This document shows, piece after piece, positions 14,095 to 23,357 of a stretch of 64,000 bases of DNA. Origin of the DNA: an uncultured Bacteroidales bacterium (GTDB taxonomy: Bacteria; Bacteroidota; Bacteroidia; Bacteroidales; Bacteroidaceae); assembly GCA_902787575.1 (NCBI GenBank), contig CADAGX010000004.1, forward strand, positions 83,684 through 147,683, read 5' to 3'. The notes under the pieces were generated by a model. That model had not been told where the DNA came from, did no database searches, and worked only from the letters and a program-made list of their open reading frames with translations. The position numbers and the translations under genes were made by a program. Numbering within the stretch: the stretch's first letter is position 1; every line of letters starts with the position of its first letter.

Positions 14095-16350
14095 TCAGAA
14101 GGGGAGACCGACGGCAAAGTGGAGATTGAAGTCGCGGCCAAAGTCGGGATGAATTATCGGGTAATGGCGCCGAGCATCGGTGTATGCCGGATGCACGGCC
14201 TTCATGCCGCCGTCGAGACGTAGAATGAAGTAATCGAAATTCAGACGGATGCCAAGTCCGTACGCCACGGCAATCTGCTTGTAGAACTCGTCGAGTCGGA
14301 ATTGTCCGCCGGGCTGATCGGCATATTCACGCATCGTCCATATGTTTCCCGCGTCCACAAAAGCAGCGCCGTCCAATTTCCAGAACAGGTGGGTGCGGTA
14401 CTCGGCACTCATGTCGAGCTTCATATCGCCGGTCTGATTGATGAAATCGATACGTCCGTCGTTTCCCATGAAAGAGCCGGGGCCCAGACCGCGAACACTC
14501 CAGCCGCGAACGCTGTTGGCGCCACCGCTGAAATATCGTTTCTCGTACGGCAGAATCGTGGTATTGCCGTAGGGATATGCCAATCCGAAGCCCAGATGTA
14601 TAGCCAGCGAGTTGCGGTCGTCGAAGCGGAAACTCTTGGAAAAATCGAAATCGCACTTGGCATATTGCGCGTAAGCTATGTTAAAGAGCGTATACTGGTT
14701 CATGGAATTCTTTGCCGTGCCGAAGAGCGTTGAAAGCCCGTAGAGGAAATTTCCCGACGTCTCGGCGCCGACGCGAATGGTATAGGCATTTGTGCCGTAA
14801 TTGAGCGTGCTACCGTTGAGCACCTGCGAGCTGTAGGTGAAATTGTAGCCCCACTTCATGATAAACAGGTTCTCGTAGATGTAGCGCAGAATGGCGTTTC
14901 GGCTTTCCGGATTGTCGAGATAGCGCGAACGGAACGTGGAACTGATCCACGGCATGAAGACGTAGTCGAGATCCAGCAGGTCGATTCTGTGCTGACGGCG
15001 GCGGCCGGCATTTCCCCAACGGTAACGCCACGCGGCGGTGACCACGCGGCGGTGAAATTCCGGACGGTCCTGGAGGTCGAACATCAGGTTGACTTCGCTC
15101 GTGGCTTGTGCGGCATGTCGGAAGCGCTCGCTCAGGAACGGAAATTTGAAGTCCGGAAACGTCAGTCCTGCCTCGGCGCTGTACTCGATATAATCCTGAT
15201 CAATGTAGCCACTCAAGCCCTTAATTGCCTCAAACGCGCCTCGCAAACGCACGCTCAATTGCTCGGAACCGCGAAAGATATTGCGGTTGAGGTACGAAAG
15301 CGAGAGTGCCGCTCCGAAATCGCCAGCCGAATTGGTGCCTTCCGGCTCGAGGGAGAAACTGTTGCGACGTGTGGGAATCAGCGTTATCTGCGTATGAAGC
15401 TTTGTGCTGTCGTGTGCATCCTCCTGAAACCGGATGTTGGCACTCTGCACGGCGCCCAACCGCATCAGCCTGTTGTAGGTGTCCTGCACATCGCTCTCGC
15501 GATAGAGATTGCCTTCGTGCAGTTCCGTATTGCGCTGTATCACCTTGTCGCGCACAAACGGCAGGCCGTTGTCTGTCTCGTGGCGGAAACTGACCTGCCC
15601 GATGCGGTAAGTTTGATGCGGCCGTACAGCCCCCACTCCACCTGCGCGGAATGGCAGCACCTGCATGTCGAGGTCAACGCGATGGCGCCCCACGGCAGTA
15701 TCGGCCTCGAAGTGGACGTAATCTTTGTGGAACCTGTAGTATCCGTGGTTGGCAAGGAACGTATTCAGGCGGCTGCGCTCGGCATCGAGGACGTTGAGGT
15801 CGAAGTCCATGCCCGGCGACAGTCGCGTCTCGAATCCGTCCTCACCTCGCATCAGCGAGTCGATAGCCGCGTCGCGTATGTCGGTCTGCAGCAGACGAAC
15901 GGTGTATCGGTCGCGAGGATGTATGTGATAATGCAGCCGTACCTTGCGTCGTTTCCGCACTTCCGTCATCTCGACGTCAGCATTCAGATAGCCCAAATTG
16001 CGGACGGCAGACTCCACGTTCTGGCGCGTCTTCTGTGCCAACACAGCATCGTAGACCACCGGTGCCTCGCCGAGCCGTCGCACGAAGCGATTGATGCGTC
16101 GCGTGCTGTCGCGCCCCGAAAGGGAATAGATGCCCAGCGGCACCTTTACGAGCGAGAACCACTTGCTGTTGGGATGCTGACGTATGTAACCTTCCAGTGG
16201 CGCTGTCTTCAGCGTGGCGCTGTCGGAATGTAGCCGAACTTGGTCGAGCAGCAGCTCGTCTTCGGCCAGAAACCGATTGACGCTGCAACCCGACAGCAGC
16301 CACACGAGCTGCAGGTTCAGAAGAAAGAAAAGGCCACGCTTGCAATTCAT
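14095..16350 (-). CDS. TamA/BamA-family outer-membrane lipoprotein (TamL type)
   Basis: A 751-residue outer-membrane protein. The N-terminus MNCKRG... leads to LLSGC with Cys22 as lipidation site, which marks the Bacteroidetes TamL branch rather than BamA. POTRA-like repeats occupy roughly residues 25-330, and the rest forms a 16-stranded D15-type barrel, with GGANSVRGWSVRGLGPG as the conserved lid-loop motif and a final aromatic residue (VGLPF). It should help insert or export outer-membrane components together with a TamB partner, which is not in the window. It is divergent from a SpoU-type methyltransferase gene, an arrangement often seen in this order. Confidence 0.88.
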   Translation of the reverse strand: MNCKRGLFFLLNLQLVWLLSGCSVNRFLAEDELLLDQVRLHSDSATLKTAPLEGYIRQHPNSKWFSLVKVPLGIYSLSGRDSTRRINRFVRRLGEAPVVYDAVLAQKTRQNVESAVRNLGYLNADVEMTEVRKRRKVRLHYHIHPRDRYTVRLLQTDIRDAAIDSLMRGEDGFETRLSPGMDFDLNVLDAERSRLNTFLANHGYYRFHKDYVHFEADTAVGRHRVDLDMQVLPFRAGGVGAVRPHQTYRIGQVSFRHETDNGLPFVRDKVIQRNTELHEGNLYRESDVQDTYNRLMRLGAVQSANIRFQEDAHDSTKLHTQITLIPTRRNSFSLEPEGTNSAGDFGAALSLSYLNRNIFRGSEQLSVRLRGAFEAIKGLSGYIDQDYIEYSAEAGLTFPDFKFPFLSERFRHAAQATSEVNLMFDLQDRPEFHRRVVTAAWRYRWGNAGRRRQHRIDLLDLDYVFMPWISSTFRSRYLDNPESRNAILRYIYENLFIMKWGYNFTYSSQVLNGSTLNYGTNAYTIRVGAETSGNFLYGLSTLFGTAKNSMNQYTLFNIAYAQYAKCDFDFSKSFRFDDRNSLAIHLGFGLAYPYGNTTILPYEKRYFSGGANSVRGWSVRGLGPGSFMGNDGRIDFINQTGDMKLDMSAEYRTHLFWKLDGAAFVDAGNIWTMREYADQPGGQFRLDEFYKQIAVAYGLGIRLNFDYFILRLDGGMKAVHPAYTDARRHYPIIHPDFGRDFNLHFAVGLPF

Positions 16351-16354
16351 AGCA

Positions 16355-16362
16355 CAAAGGTA
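16355..16362 (-). promoter_or_regulatory. possible -7 box for the TamL gene
   Basis: Minus-strand TACCTTTG lies only 5 bases before the ATG. If used, the transcript would be almost leaderless. There is no matching -33 element. Confidence 0.35.
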
Positions 16363-16384
16363 TGATTATTTCGCCGAAAATCCT

Positions 16385-16392
16385 TAACTTTG
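16385..16392 (+). promoter_or_regulatory. -7 box of the promoter for the RNA methyltransferase gene
   Basis: TAACTTTG fits the consensus and lies 20 bases before the ATG. The -33 element is not recognisable. Confidence 0.55.
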
Positions 16393-16411
16393 CCAGCGAA
16401 ATTTCGAGAAA

Positions 16412-17167
16412 ATGCTCACCAAAAACAGAATACGACTCATACGCTCGCTCGAAACGCGTCGCCACCGGATTGAAGAAGGCCTCTTCGTGGCCGAGGGCCC
16501 GAAGCTCGTGGGCGAGTTGCTGACTGCGATGTCGCCACGCTACGTCGCCGCACTGCCGCAGTGGATTGAGGCAAACGCAGCCCTGCTGCCGGCAACGACA
16601 GAAGTGGACGCCATCGGGCAGGAAGAGCTGCAGCGAATCAGTTTTCTGCGTGCGCCTCAGCAGGTGCTGGCCCTCTTCGACCTACCTCGCTGGACGTGGG
16701 ATGCCGCGTCAGCACGCGAGGAACTCTGCCTGGCGCTCGACGGCGTGCAGGACCCGGGCAACCTGGGCACGATATGCCGCGTGGCAGACTGGTTCGGAAT
16801 CCAGGATATTCTGTGCTCACACGAGACGGCCGACATTTTCAACCCCAAAGCTGTACAAGCCACGATGGGCGCGCTGGCCAGAGTGCGTCTCCACTACGTG
16901 GACTTGCCCCAGACGCTGGCTGCCGAGGGTGTGCCCGTATTTGGCACGTTTCTCGACGGCAAAAGCATCTACGGCCAGACGCTCAGCAGCAATGGTATCA
17001 TCGTTATGGGCAATGAGGGCAACGGCATCTCGCCCGCTGTGGAACAACATGTCACGCAGCGGCTGCTGATTCCCAACTTCCCGGCAGGGCGCCAAACGAC
17101 GGAAAGTCTAAACGTGGCCATTGCCACCAGCATTGTCTGCGCGGAATTTCGTCGCCGACAGGCGTAG
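16412..17167 (+). CDS. TrmH/SpoU-family RNA 2'-O-methyltransferase
   Basis: A 251-residue SPOUT enzyme that methylates a ribose 2'-OH in tRNA or rRNA using S-adenosylmethionine. An N-terminal substrate-binding part (LTKNRIRLIRSLETRRHR) precedes the knot domain with ALDGVQDPGNLGTICRVADW (motif 1), IIVMGNEGNGI (motif 2) and LIPN...ESLNVAIATSIV (motif 3). Its 3' end overlaps the converging symporter gene by 60 bases. Both C-termini look native: the SLNVAIA motif here lies inside or beside the overlap. Confidence 0.93.
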   Translation: MLTKNRIRLIRSLETRRHRIEEGLFVAEGPKLVGELLTAMSPRYVAALPQWIEANAALLPATTEVDAIGQEELQRISFLRAPQQVLALFDLPRWTWDAASAREELCLALDGVQDPGNLGTICRVADWFGIQDILCSHETADIFNPKAVQATMGALARVRLHYVDLPQTLAAEGVPVFGTFLDGKSIYGQTLSSNGIIVMGNEGNGISPAVEQHVTQRLLIPNFPAGRQTTESLNVAIATSIVCAEFRRRQA

Positions 17168-18568
17168 AAGCAAGAACGTCAGCAGACCGTTCATCATCAA
17201 CAGTTCGTAACCGAACTTGTAACCTGTGGCATGAAAAACGGCACGGTCGATAACGAAGCATACCACGGGTGAGAAAATACAAATCACAGGCACAAATTTT
17301 TCGCGCGGCTTGCACTTTGTTAGCAGACCGCAGGCAAATAGTCCAAGCAACGGCCCGTAGGTGTAACCGCACACCACGTACACGGCGTCGATGACGCTGG
17401 TGTTGTTGAGCGCCCGCACAATCATTATAAAAACAAAGAAGCAAAGCCCCACACACGGATGCACCCAGCGGCGCAACCGCTCGTCGTCGGGACGGCGCAT
17501 AAGGTCGACGCAGAAACACGTGGTGAGGCTTGTCATGGCAGAATCGGCGCTGCTGAACGCGGCAGCTATCATACCCAGCGTGAAGAGCACCAAAGCCAAC
17601 TGCCCGAGCACCCCCGAGCCGCAAAGCGTGGGCAGCAGCGCGTCGCCGGCAGCCGGCACGTCAACGCCCGTCTGTTGGCAGAAGTGATACAGCAGTACAC
17701 CGAGCGCCAGAAACAGCAGGTTCACAGGCAAATACAGCATCCCGTTCACGCACATGTTGAGCTGGCTCTGGCGCAGCGTGCGGCAGGTAAGATTCTTCTG
17801 CATCATATCCTGGTCGAGGCCCGTCATGACCACCACAATGAAGATGCCGCTTACAAATTGCTTCCAGAAGTACTGACGGCTCGCAGGGTCGTCGAAAACA
17901 AAAACGCGGCTCATCGGACTGCCTCGCACAACGTCAACGGCTTGCGGCAACGTGAGGCCGAGTTGGCCACAGACCTGCACAAGGATAAGTGTCACGGCCG
18001 CCAAGAGAACTATCGTCTGCAGGCAGTCGCTCCACACGATGGTGCCAATGCCGCCGCGACGCGTGTAAAGCCAGATGAGCAACAGCACCACAAACGACGT
18101 GACAGGAAAACTGATGCCATACTGCCCGAAGACTACGTGCTGCAGGATGAAGCATACCAGATAGAGACGGATGCTGGCACCAATCAGCTTGCTAAACAAG
18201 AAAAGTACGGCACCTGAGCGGTAGCTCATCAGGCCGAAGCGTCGGTCGAGATACGTGTAGATGCTCGTCAGGTTGAGCCGGTAATACACCGGCAGCAGCA
18301 CGAAAGCCACGGAGGCATACCCCAGCACGAAACCCATGCAGGTCTGCAAGTAGGTCATCTGCACGTCGCGCACCATGCCTGGCACGCTGACAAAAGTGAC
18401 GCCACTCACGCTAGCGCCAATCATGCCAAAGGCAACCGCCCACCAAGGCGAGCGCCGACCGGCACGAAAGAAGGCATCGTTGCTTGCACCACGACTTGTC
18501 AGCCGCGCAAGCAGAAGCAGCAGAGCAAAATACCCTGCTGCTATAAACATTAACACCGCACCGCTCAT
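17108..18568 (-). CDS. sodium:solute symporter family protein
   Basis: A 486-residue inner-membrane protein with about 13 hydrophobic segments and the SSS-family layout: FMIGASVSGVTFVSVPG in the first core helices, and the later VVVMTGLDQDMMQKNL and AAAFSSADSAMTSLTT stretches that line the sodium site. The solute cannot be predicted. It begins 19 bases after a gene for an acidic protein and so shares its promoter. Its last 60 bases overlap the end of the opposite RNA methyltransferase gene. Confidence 0.88.
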   Translation of the reverse strand: MSGAVLMFIAAGYFALLLLLARLTSRGASNDAFFRAGRRSPWWAVAFGMIGASVSGVTFVSVPGMVRDVQMTYLQTCMGFVLGYASVAFVLLPVYYRLNLTSIYTYLDRRFGLMSYRSGAVLFLFSKLIGASIRLYLVCFILQHVVFGQYGISFPVTSFVVLLLIWLYTRRGGIGTIVWSDCLQTIVLLAAVTLILVQVCGQLGLTLPQAVDVVRGSPMSRVFVFDDPASRQYFWKQFVSGIFIVVVMTGLDQDMMQKNLTCRTLRQSQLNMCVNGMLYLPVNLLFLALGVLLYHFCQQTGVDVPAAGDALLPTLCGSGVLGQLALVLFTLGMIAAAFSSADSAMTSLTTCFCVDLMRRPDDERLRRWVHPCVGLCFFVFIMIVRALNNTSVIDAVYVVCGYTYGPLLGLFACGLLTKCKPREKFVPVICIFSPVVCFVIDRAVFHATGYKFGYELLMMNGLLTFLLLRLSATKFRADNAGGNGHV

Positions 18569-18587
18569 CTGCCGCTCACACTTTTTT

Positions 18588-19391
18588 CTATTCCTCGATG
18601 GGGAAACCTTCTTCGTCCTCGTTCTTTACAGCGGCCTCCTCGGAGTAACTGCTGTAGAACGTCTCGTCGCTCTCCTCCTCTGTGTCATCGTCCTCGTCGT
18701 CATTCTCGTCTGGCAAATCCTCATCTTCGTCGACGAGGTCGGCATCTTCGTCATCATGTTTGTAGAACGGACTTTCGAAGCGGAGTTTCTCCACGGGATC
18801 TTTTTTCTTGGCAAAAATGGCCTCTATCCACGTGCCCTTTGCAATCTCCAGCACGTCGAAACCCTGCTGCACCTTGCGCTCCACTGTGCCGCCGGGCGCA
18901 TGAATGCGACTTGCGGGCAGCTGCGTGGTGCTGATGTCGAATCCGCTCTCGATTATGTCCTTTATCTGCAGCGAAATGGAGTCCCATCCGCCGCCAAAGT
19001 TGCGGTCAATCAGTTCCAGCAGCGTGGCAGCCGAAATGTGCTTCACGTTCTCGTAGCTGAGGTCGGTGATGCGACTGATGGTGCGACGGCGAATGGCCAC
19101 AAAACCACGCTCGGGCTTGCAATGACTGAACTGCGCCCAGTCACCTCCGCCGTATCGCGCCATTTCGCGCTCGTCGTCGGGATTATAATGCACCACGTCG
19201 AATGCCAAGCGGATAATGTTCAGAAGTTTGTCCTCGCTAAGCGAGAAATCTTCTTCCGCCTTCTCTGCCTCCCAAAGTTCGGCAATCTGGAACTCATTCA
19301 GCGTCCAGACATTGTTGCTGTTAAGGTCCAAAATAGATTCCACGGAGAAGCCAGTACGCTTTTCTTCCGTGTTGTTTGTTGATTCACTCAT
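18588..19391 (-). CDS. conserved hypothetical protein with an extremely acidic C-terminus
   Basis: A 267-residue protein I do not recognise. Residues 1-195 look folded, with RGFVAIRRRTISRITDLSYENV, a tryptophan-rich GGGWDS stretch and mixed helices. Residues 196-267 are mainly Asp and Glu in several runs. No signal peptide or membrane segment is present, so it should be cytoplasmic. The acidic tail suggests binding to a basic partner or ion buffering, but this is guesswork. The chosen start (MSESTNN) removes 17 upstream codons that would cover the promoter. First gene of an operon with a sodium symporter. Confidence 0.8.
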   Translation of the reverse strand: MSESTNNTEEKRTGFSVESILDLNSNNVWTLNEFQIAELWEAEKAEEDFSLSEDKLLNIIRLAFDVVHYNPDDEREMARYGGGDWAQFSHCKPERGFVAIRRRTISRITDLSYENVKHISAATLLELIDRNFGGGWDSISLQIKDIIESGFDISTTQLPASRIHAPGGTVERKVQQGFDVLEIAKGTWIEAIFAKKKDPVEKLRFESPFYKHDDEDADLVDEDEDLPDENDDEDDDTEEESDETFYSSYSEEAAVKNEDEEGFPIEE

Positions 19392-19412
19392 AATGTTTTG
19401 CGTTTTCGCGTG

Positions 19413-19442
19413 CAAAATTACTAAATATAACGAAACGCGCAA
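19413..19442 (-). promoter_or_regulatory. promoter of the acidic-protein and symporter operon
   Basis: Minus-strand TTG (19442-19440), a 19-base gap, then TAATTTTG (19420-19413), about 20 bases before the start codon. Confidence 0.75.
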
Positions 19443-19655
19443 GTTAATAAAACTTAAAAAATCGAAAATACAGCATTACGCACACACGCGCAAACATTTT
19501 AGAAATTTCCGACCATGCGTATCACGCTGGCTGTCACGGCCAAAAACCGCGATGTGCACATTTGGTGTATGGCTTCTGACTTGACCTGCGTCAATTATTT
19601 ACGCATTGAAAAACAAAAAACACTCGTGCAAAAAAGGATTCGACATTTTTTTTCG

Positions 19656-19663
19656 TACGTTTG
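19656..19663 (+). promoter_or_regulatory. -7 box of the promoter for trpB2
   Basis: TACGTTTG fits TAnnTTTG and lies 39 bases before the ATG. The -33 element is not clear. Confidence 0.5.
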
Positions 19664-19702
19664 CAATGCTGTTCACTTATTAAACACCCAATATTTGAGA
19701 TT

Positions 19703-21067
19703 ATGAGCAAGCAGAAAAAATTCATCCTACAGGAAAGCGAGATTCCTACGCAGTGGTACAACATCCAGGCCGACATGGTAAACAAACCGTTGCCGCCGCT
19801 GAATCCTGCCACCAAGCAGCCGCTGACGGCCGAAGACCTCTCACATATCTTCGCTGCCGAGTGTTCGAAACAAGAACTCGACACGGAGCACCGATGGATT
19901 GACATTCCGGAAGAAGTGCTCGACAAGTATAAATACTATCGCTCCACGCCGTTGGTTCGCGCCTACGCTTTGGAGGAGGCGCTCGACACGCCGGCACATA
20001 TTTATTTCAAGAACGAGTCCACCAATCCGCTCGGCTCACACAAGATTAATTCTGCACTGCCGCAGTGTTACTACTGCAAGCAGGAGGGTACGACGAATGT
20101 CACCACGGAGACGGGCGCCGGCCAGTGGGGTGCGGCACTCTCTTACGCGGCTAAGATATTTGGTTTGGAGGCTGCCGTCTATCAGGTGAAAATTTCGATG
20201 CAACAGAAACCATACAGGTCGAGCATCATGCGTACATTCGGCGCAGCCGTGACGGGTTCTCCCTCGATGTCCACACGCGCCGGCAAGGACATTCTGACCG
20301 TCGACCCCACACATTCCGGCTCGCTGGGCACCGCAATCTCAGAAGCTGTGGAGTTGGCCACCACGACACCGGGCTGCAAATATACGCTCGGCTCTGTGCT
20401 CAACCATGTGTCGCTCCACCAGAGCATTATCGGCCTCGAGGCTGAAAAGCAGATGGCCATGGCCGGCGAATATCCCGACACGGTAATTGCATGCTTCGGC
20501 GGCGGCTCCAATTTTGGCGGCCTGGCATTCCCGTTCATGCGCCACACAATCGTAGAAGGTAAGCAGACAGAATACATCGCAGCCGAGCCAGAGAGCTGCC
20601 CGAAGCTGACACGCGGTAAATTCCAGTACGATTTCGGCGACGAGGCAGGCTACACGCCACTGCTGCCCATGTACACGCTGGGGCACCAGTTTAAGCCGGC
20701 CAACATCCACGCGGGCGGTCTGCGCTACCACGGCGCAGGAACCATCGTGAGTCAGCTCATCAAGGACGGTTACATGCACGGCGTGGACATTCCGCAGCTC
20801 GAGAGCTTCAAGGCCGGCATGTTGTTTGCGCGCACCGAAGGCATCATACCAGCTCCGGAGAGCAACCATGCCATCGCTGCCACCATTCGCGAGGCACTGA
20901 AGTGCAAGGAGAGCGGCGAACAGAAGGTCATCCTTTTCAACCTGTCGGGCCACGGGCTCATCGACATGACGGCTTACGACCAGTTCATCAACGGCGACTT
21001 GCAGAACTACAGCATCAGCGACGAGACGATTCAGAAGAACGTTTCCGAATTGGAACAGATTATCTGA
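19703..21067 (+). CDS. TrpB2-type tryptophan synthase beta chain
   Basis: A PLP-dependent enzyme of 454 residues, longer than TrpB1 (about 400), in keeping with the TrpB2 branch that works without a TrpA partner. The PLP lysine is Lys114 in NPLGSHKINSA. CFGGGSNFGGLAFPF is the glycine-rich phosphate-binding loop, and HGGL-type residues appear in the domain interface. It should join indole and serine to tryptophan in the cytoplasm. No trpA is nearby and it is transcribed alone, ending in two hairpins. An upstream in-frame ATG was rejected because it falls within the promoter. Confidence 0.92.
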   Translation: MSKQKKFILQESEIPTQWYNIQADMVNKPLPPLNPATKQPLTAEDLSHIFAAECSKQELDTEHRWIDIPEEVLDKYKYYRSTPLVRAYALEEALDTPAHIYFKNESTNPLGSHKINSALPQCYYCKQEGTTNVTTETGAGQWGAALSYAAKIFGLEAAVYQVKISMQQKPYRSSIMRTFGAAVTGSPSMSTRAGKDILTVDPTHSGSLGTAISEAVELATTTPGCKYTLGSVLNHVSLHQSIIGLEAEKQMAMAGEYPDTVIACFGGGSNFGGLAFPFMRHTIVEGKQTEYIAAEPESCPKLTRGKFQYDFGDEAGYTPLLPMYTLGHQFKPANIHAGGLRYHGAGTIVSQLIKDGYMHGVDIPQLESFKAGMLFARTEGIIPAPESNHAIAATIREALKCKESGEQKVILFNLSGHGLIDMTAYDQFINGDLQNYSISDETIQKNVSELEQII

Positions 21068-21084
21068 CATCCCTAATACGTTTC

Positions 21085-21112
21085 ACGCGAGAGAGTTGCA
21101 CTTCTCTCGCGT
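21085..21112 (+). other. hairpin behind trpB2
   Basis: ACGCGAGAG and CTCTCGCGT form a 9-bp stem just before the main terminator. Confidence 0.55.
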
Positions 21113-21122
21113 AGAACCGCAC

Positions 21123-21155
21123 AACGCCCTGCCGAAACGACAGGGCGTTTTTTTT
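21123..21155 (+). terminator. Rho-independent terminator of trpB2
   Basis: A 9-bp stem AACGCCCTG/CAGGGCGTT with a 9-base loop runs straight into a stretch of eight or more T. Confidence 0.92.
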
Positions 21156-21194
21156 CTGCCACACGTGCTTACGCAGGTTTTGACGGGTCGAAAA

Positions 21195-21226
21195 TTTGGA
21201 AGAAAAGGGAGAAATATGTAAATTTG
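21195..21226 (+). promoter_or_regulatory. promoter of the WbuC cupin gene
   Basis: TTTG (21195-21198), a 20-base gap, then TAAATTTG (21219-21226), 25 bases before the ATG. Confidence 0.8.
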
Positions 21227-21250
21227 CAGTGCAGAAAAAACGAAAAAGAT

Positions 21251-21628
21251 ATGCTTATTGACGAAAAGACACTGGACGACCTGCTTGCCGAAGCGGCACG
21301 TTCGACTCGTCTGCGCATGAATCTGGACTTGCGCGACACGCCACAAGACCAGTCGCAGCGTATGCTCAATGCACTGTTGCCCGGTACGGAACTTCCCATA
21401 CACCGCCACGTGGAAACGTCGGAGACGGTGACCATACTCAAAGGCGAGATGGACGAGATTTTCTACGACGGACCGCAGGGCAAGGAGGTGGAACGCCACA
21501 CGCTCAACGCCACACTGGGACACTACGGCCTCAGCATCCCGAAGGGCGTGTGGCACACGGTGGAAGTGAAGAAGCCCACCGTCATCGTGGAAATGAAAAA
21601 CGGTCCGTACGTGCCGCGCGAGGCATAG
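21251..21628 (+). CDS. WbuC-family cupin metalloprotein
   Basis: A 125-residue single cupin domain. PIHRHVETSETVTILKGEMDEIF gives the metal-binding His and Glu, and IPKGVWHTVE the second His. WbuC proteins are named from O-antigen clusters but have no settled reaction. The start at 21251 gives the normal N-terminus MLIDEKTLDDLL; the nine upstream codons overlap the promoter. A HerA-like ATPase gene follows after 58 bases and may be co-transcribed. Confidence 0.85.
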   Translation: MLIDEKTLDDLLAEAARSTRLRMNLDLRDTPQDQSQRMLNALLPGTELPIHRHVETSETVTILKGEMDEIFYDGPQGKEVERHTLNATLGHYGLSIPKGVWHTVEVKKPTVIVEMKNGPYVPREA

Positions 21629-21686
21629 CCCGACATGAAGCACACCGAGACATCACACAGGACAACACAAAAATAAAACGCACAAT

Positions 21687-23273
21687 ATGTACGATAACGA
21701 ACACGGGCTCTACATAGCCCACTGCGCCAACGGCGCTCTGAGTATCAAAGGTAAGATGGCAAACCGACACGGCCTCGTGGCTGGCGCCACAGGTACCGGC
21801 AAGACCGTGACGCTGCAGGTGATAGCCGAAAGTTTCTGTCAGGCAGGTGTGCCATGCTTCATGGCCGACATGAAAGGCGATCTCTCGGGTATCAGCCAAG
21901 CCGGCCGACTCTCGGGATTCATAGAGAAGCGTCTGCCCGAATTCGGACTGCAGGAGCCGCAGTTCCAGGCATGCCCCGTCCGATTCTTCGACGTGTATGG
22001 CGAGCAGGGACACCCCATGCGAGCTACCATTTCTCAGATGGGTCCGCAACTGCTCTCGCGCCTGATGGGTCTGAACGAGACACAGGACGGCGTGCTCAAC
22101 ATCGTCTTCCGCATCGCTGACGAACGTGGACTACTGCTCATCGACGTGAAGGATCTGCGCTCTATGCTCGACTACGTGTCGAAGAATGCCAAGGATTACA
22201 CCACAAAGTACGGCAACATCAGTGCCGCCACAGTGGGAGCCATACAGCGCGCGCTGCTGCAGCTGGAGAATCAAGGCGCCGACAAGTTCTTCGGCGAACC
22301 TTCCTTCGACATCCACGACCTCATGCAGACGCAGGGCGGCAAGGGAATAATGAACGTGCTGGCCGCCGACAAACTGATGATGCAGCCCAAACTCTACTCC
22401 ACCTTCCTGCTGTGGCTGCTCAGCGACCTGTATTCTCAACTGCCCGAAGTGGGAGACCTCGACCTGCCGAAGCTGATATTCTTCTTCGACGAGGCTCACA
22501 TGCTCTTTGAGGACACCAGCAAGGCGCTGACCGACAAGATAGAACAGGTAATCCGCCTTATACGCTCGAAAGGCGTAGGCATATATTTCGTGACGCAAAG
22601 CCCCACAGATATTCCCGAGAACATACTTGGCCAGCTTGGCAACCGTGTGCAGCACGCACTCCGCGCCTATACACCCAAAGACCAGCGCGCCGTAAAGACG
22701 GCGGCAGACACGTTCCGCCCGAATCCCGAGTTCAAGACCGACGAGGCCATCATGAATCTGGAGACTGGCGAGGCGCTCGTTTCCTTCCTCGACGAGAAGG
22801 GCGCTCCCTCCGTCGTGGAGCGCGCCAAAATACTGTTCCCGCTGAGCCAGATAGGAGCCGTCACCGAGGGACAGCGACTCGACATCATCAAGCAGTCCGA
22901 CCTCTACGGCAAATACGACACACCCATCGACCGTGAAAGTGCCTTCGAGCAACTCATCGCAGCAGCCGAGCAGCAAATGGCCGAAGCCGATGAAGAGCAG
23001 GCCGGCGCCGACAAGCAGGCCGATGCCGCACCAGAGAAGCCAAAGAGCAAGAAGCCCGGCATCATACAGAAGGTCATCAAGGCCATCATCACAGCCGTCA
23101 CCGCCACCCTGGCATCGATGGCCGGCACAATGGTGTCCGACGCCATCACCGGCAAGAAGACGAAATCTCGCACTTCGGCCACGGGAAAAATGGCAAAGAA
23201 CGCCACGTCGGCTGCCACTCGCACAATTACGCGCGAGCTGACGCGTGACATCCTGGGCAACCTCACCAAGTAG
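21687..23273 (+). CDS. HerA-like ATPase, DUF853 (YjgR) family
   Basis: A 528-residue hexameric-type P-loop ATPase. Walker A is GATGTGKT at residues 33-40, Walker B lies in [15 protein letters not shown], and the arginine-finger and sensor region in [19 protein letters not shown]. The last 100 residues are Lys-, Ala- and Thr-rich and hold a hydrophobic Gly/Ala stretch. The family resembles the HerA and FtsK DNA pumps, but no nuclease partner (NurA) is adjacent, and its function is unknown. Confidence 0.9.
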   Translation: MYDNEHGLYIAHCANGALSIKGKMANRHGLVAGATGTGKTVTLQVIAESFCQAGVPCFMADMKGDLSGISQAGRLSGFIEKRLPEFGLQEPQFQACPVRFFDVYGEQGHPMRATISQMGPQLLSRLMGLNETQDGVLNIVFRIADERGLLLIDVKDLRSMLDYVSKNAKDYTTKYGNISAATVGAIQRALLQLENQGADKFFGEPSFDIHDLMQTQGGKGIMNVLAADKLMMQPKLYSTFLLWLLSDLYSQLPEVGDLDLPKLIFFFDEAHMLFEDTSKALTDKIEQVIRLIRSKGVGIYFVTQSPTDIPENILGQLGNRVQHALRAYTPKDQRAVKTAADTFRPNPEFKTDEAIMNLETGEALVSFLDEKGAPSVVERAKILFPLSQIGAVTEGQRLDIIKQSDLYGKYDTPIDRESAFEQLIAAAEQQMAEADEEQAGADKQADAAPEKPKSKKPGIIQKVIKAIITAVTATLASMAGTMVSDAITGKKTKSRTSATGKMAKNATSAATRTITRELTRDILGNLTK

Positions 23274-23287
23274 CCCTATCATCGGGA

Positions 23288-23310
23288 CGTGGCGCAGCAA
23301 CTGCGCCACG
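23288..23310 (+). other. perfect 10-bp hairpin behind the HerA-like gene
   Basis: CGTGGCGCAG and CTGCGCCACG flank a 3-base loop (CAA). There is no U-run after it, so it may act as a pause, an mRNA end protector or a weak terminator. Confidence 0.55.
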
Positions 23311-23357
23311 CTCCGACAGCAAAACCTCAGACAAAAACCAATTAACAACACATAAAA

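Larger units (their letters stand above)
19392..19702. other. 311-base intergenic region with divergent promoters
   Basis: It holds the promoter of the acidic-protein gene at its left end and that of trpB2 at its right end. A short inverted repeat AAGTT/AACTT lies near 19441-19455. The centre is AT-rich and I see no gene or RNA in it. Confidence 0.7.

Noticed and set aside
19515-19706. 63-codon plus-strand frame before trpB2
   Set aside because: It runs through the trpB2 promoter and into its start, has no domain, and its composition follows the AT-rich gap.
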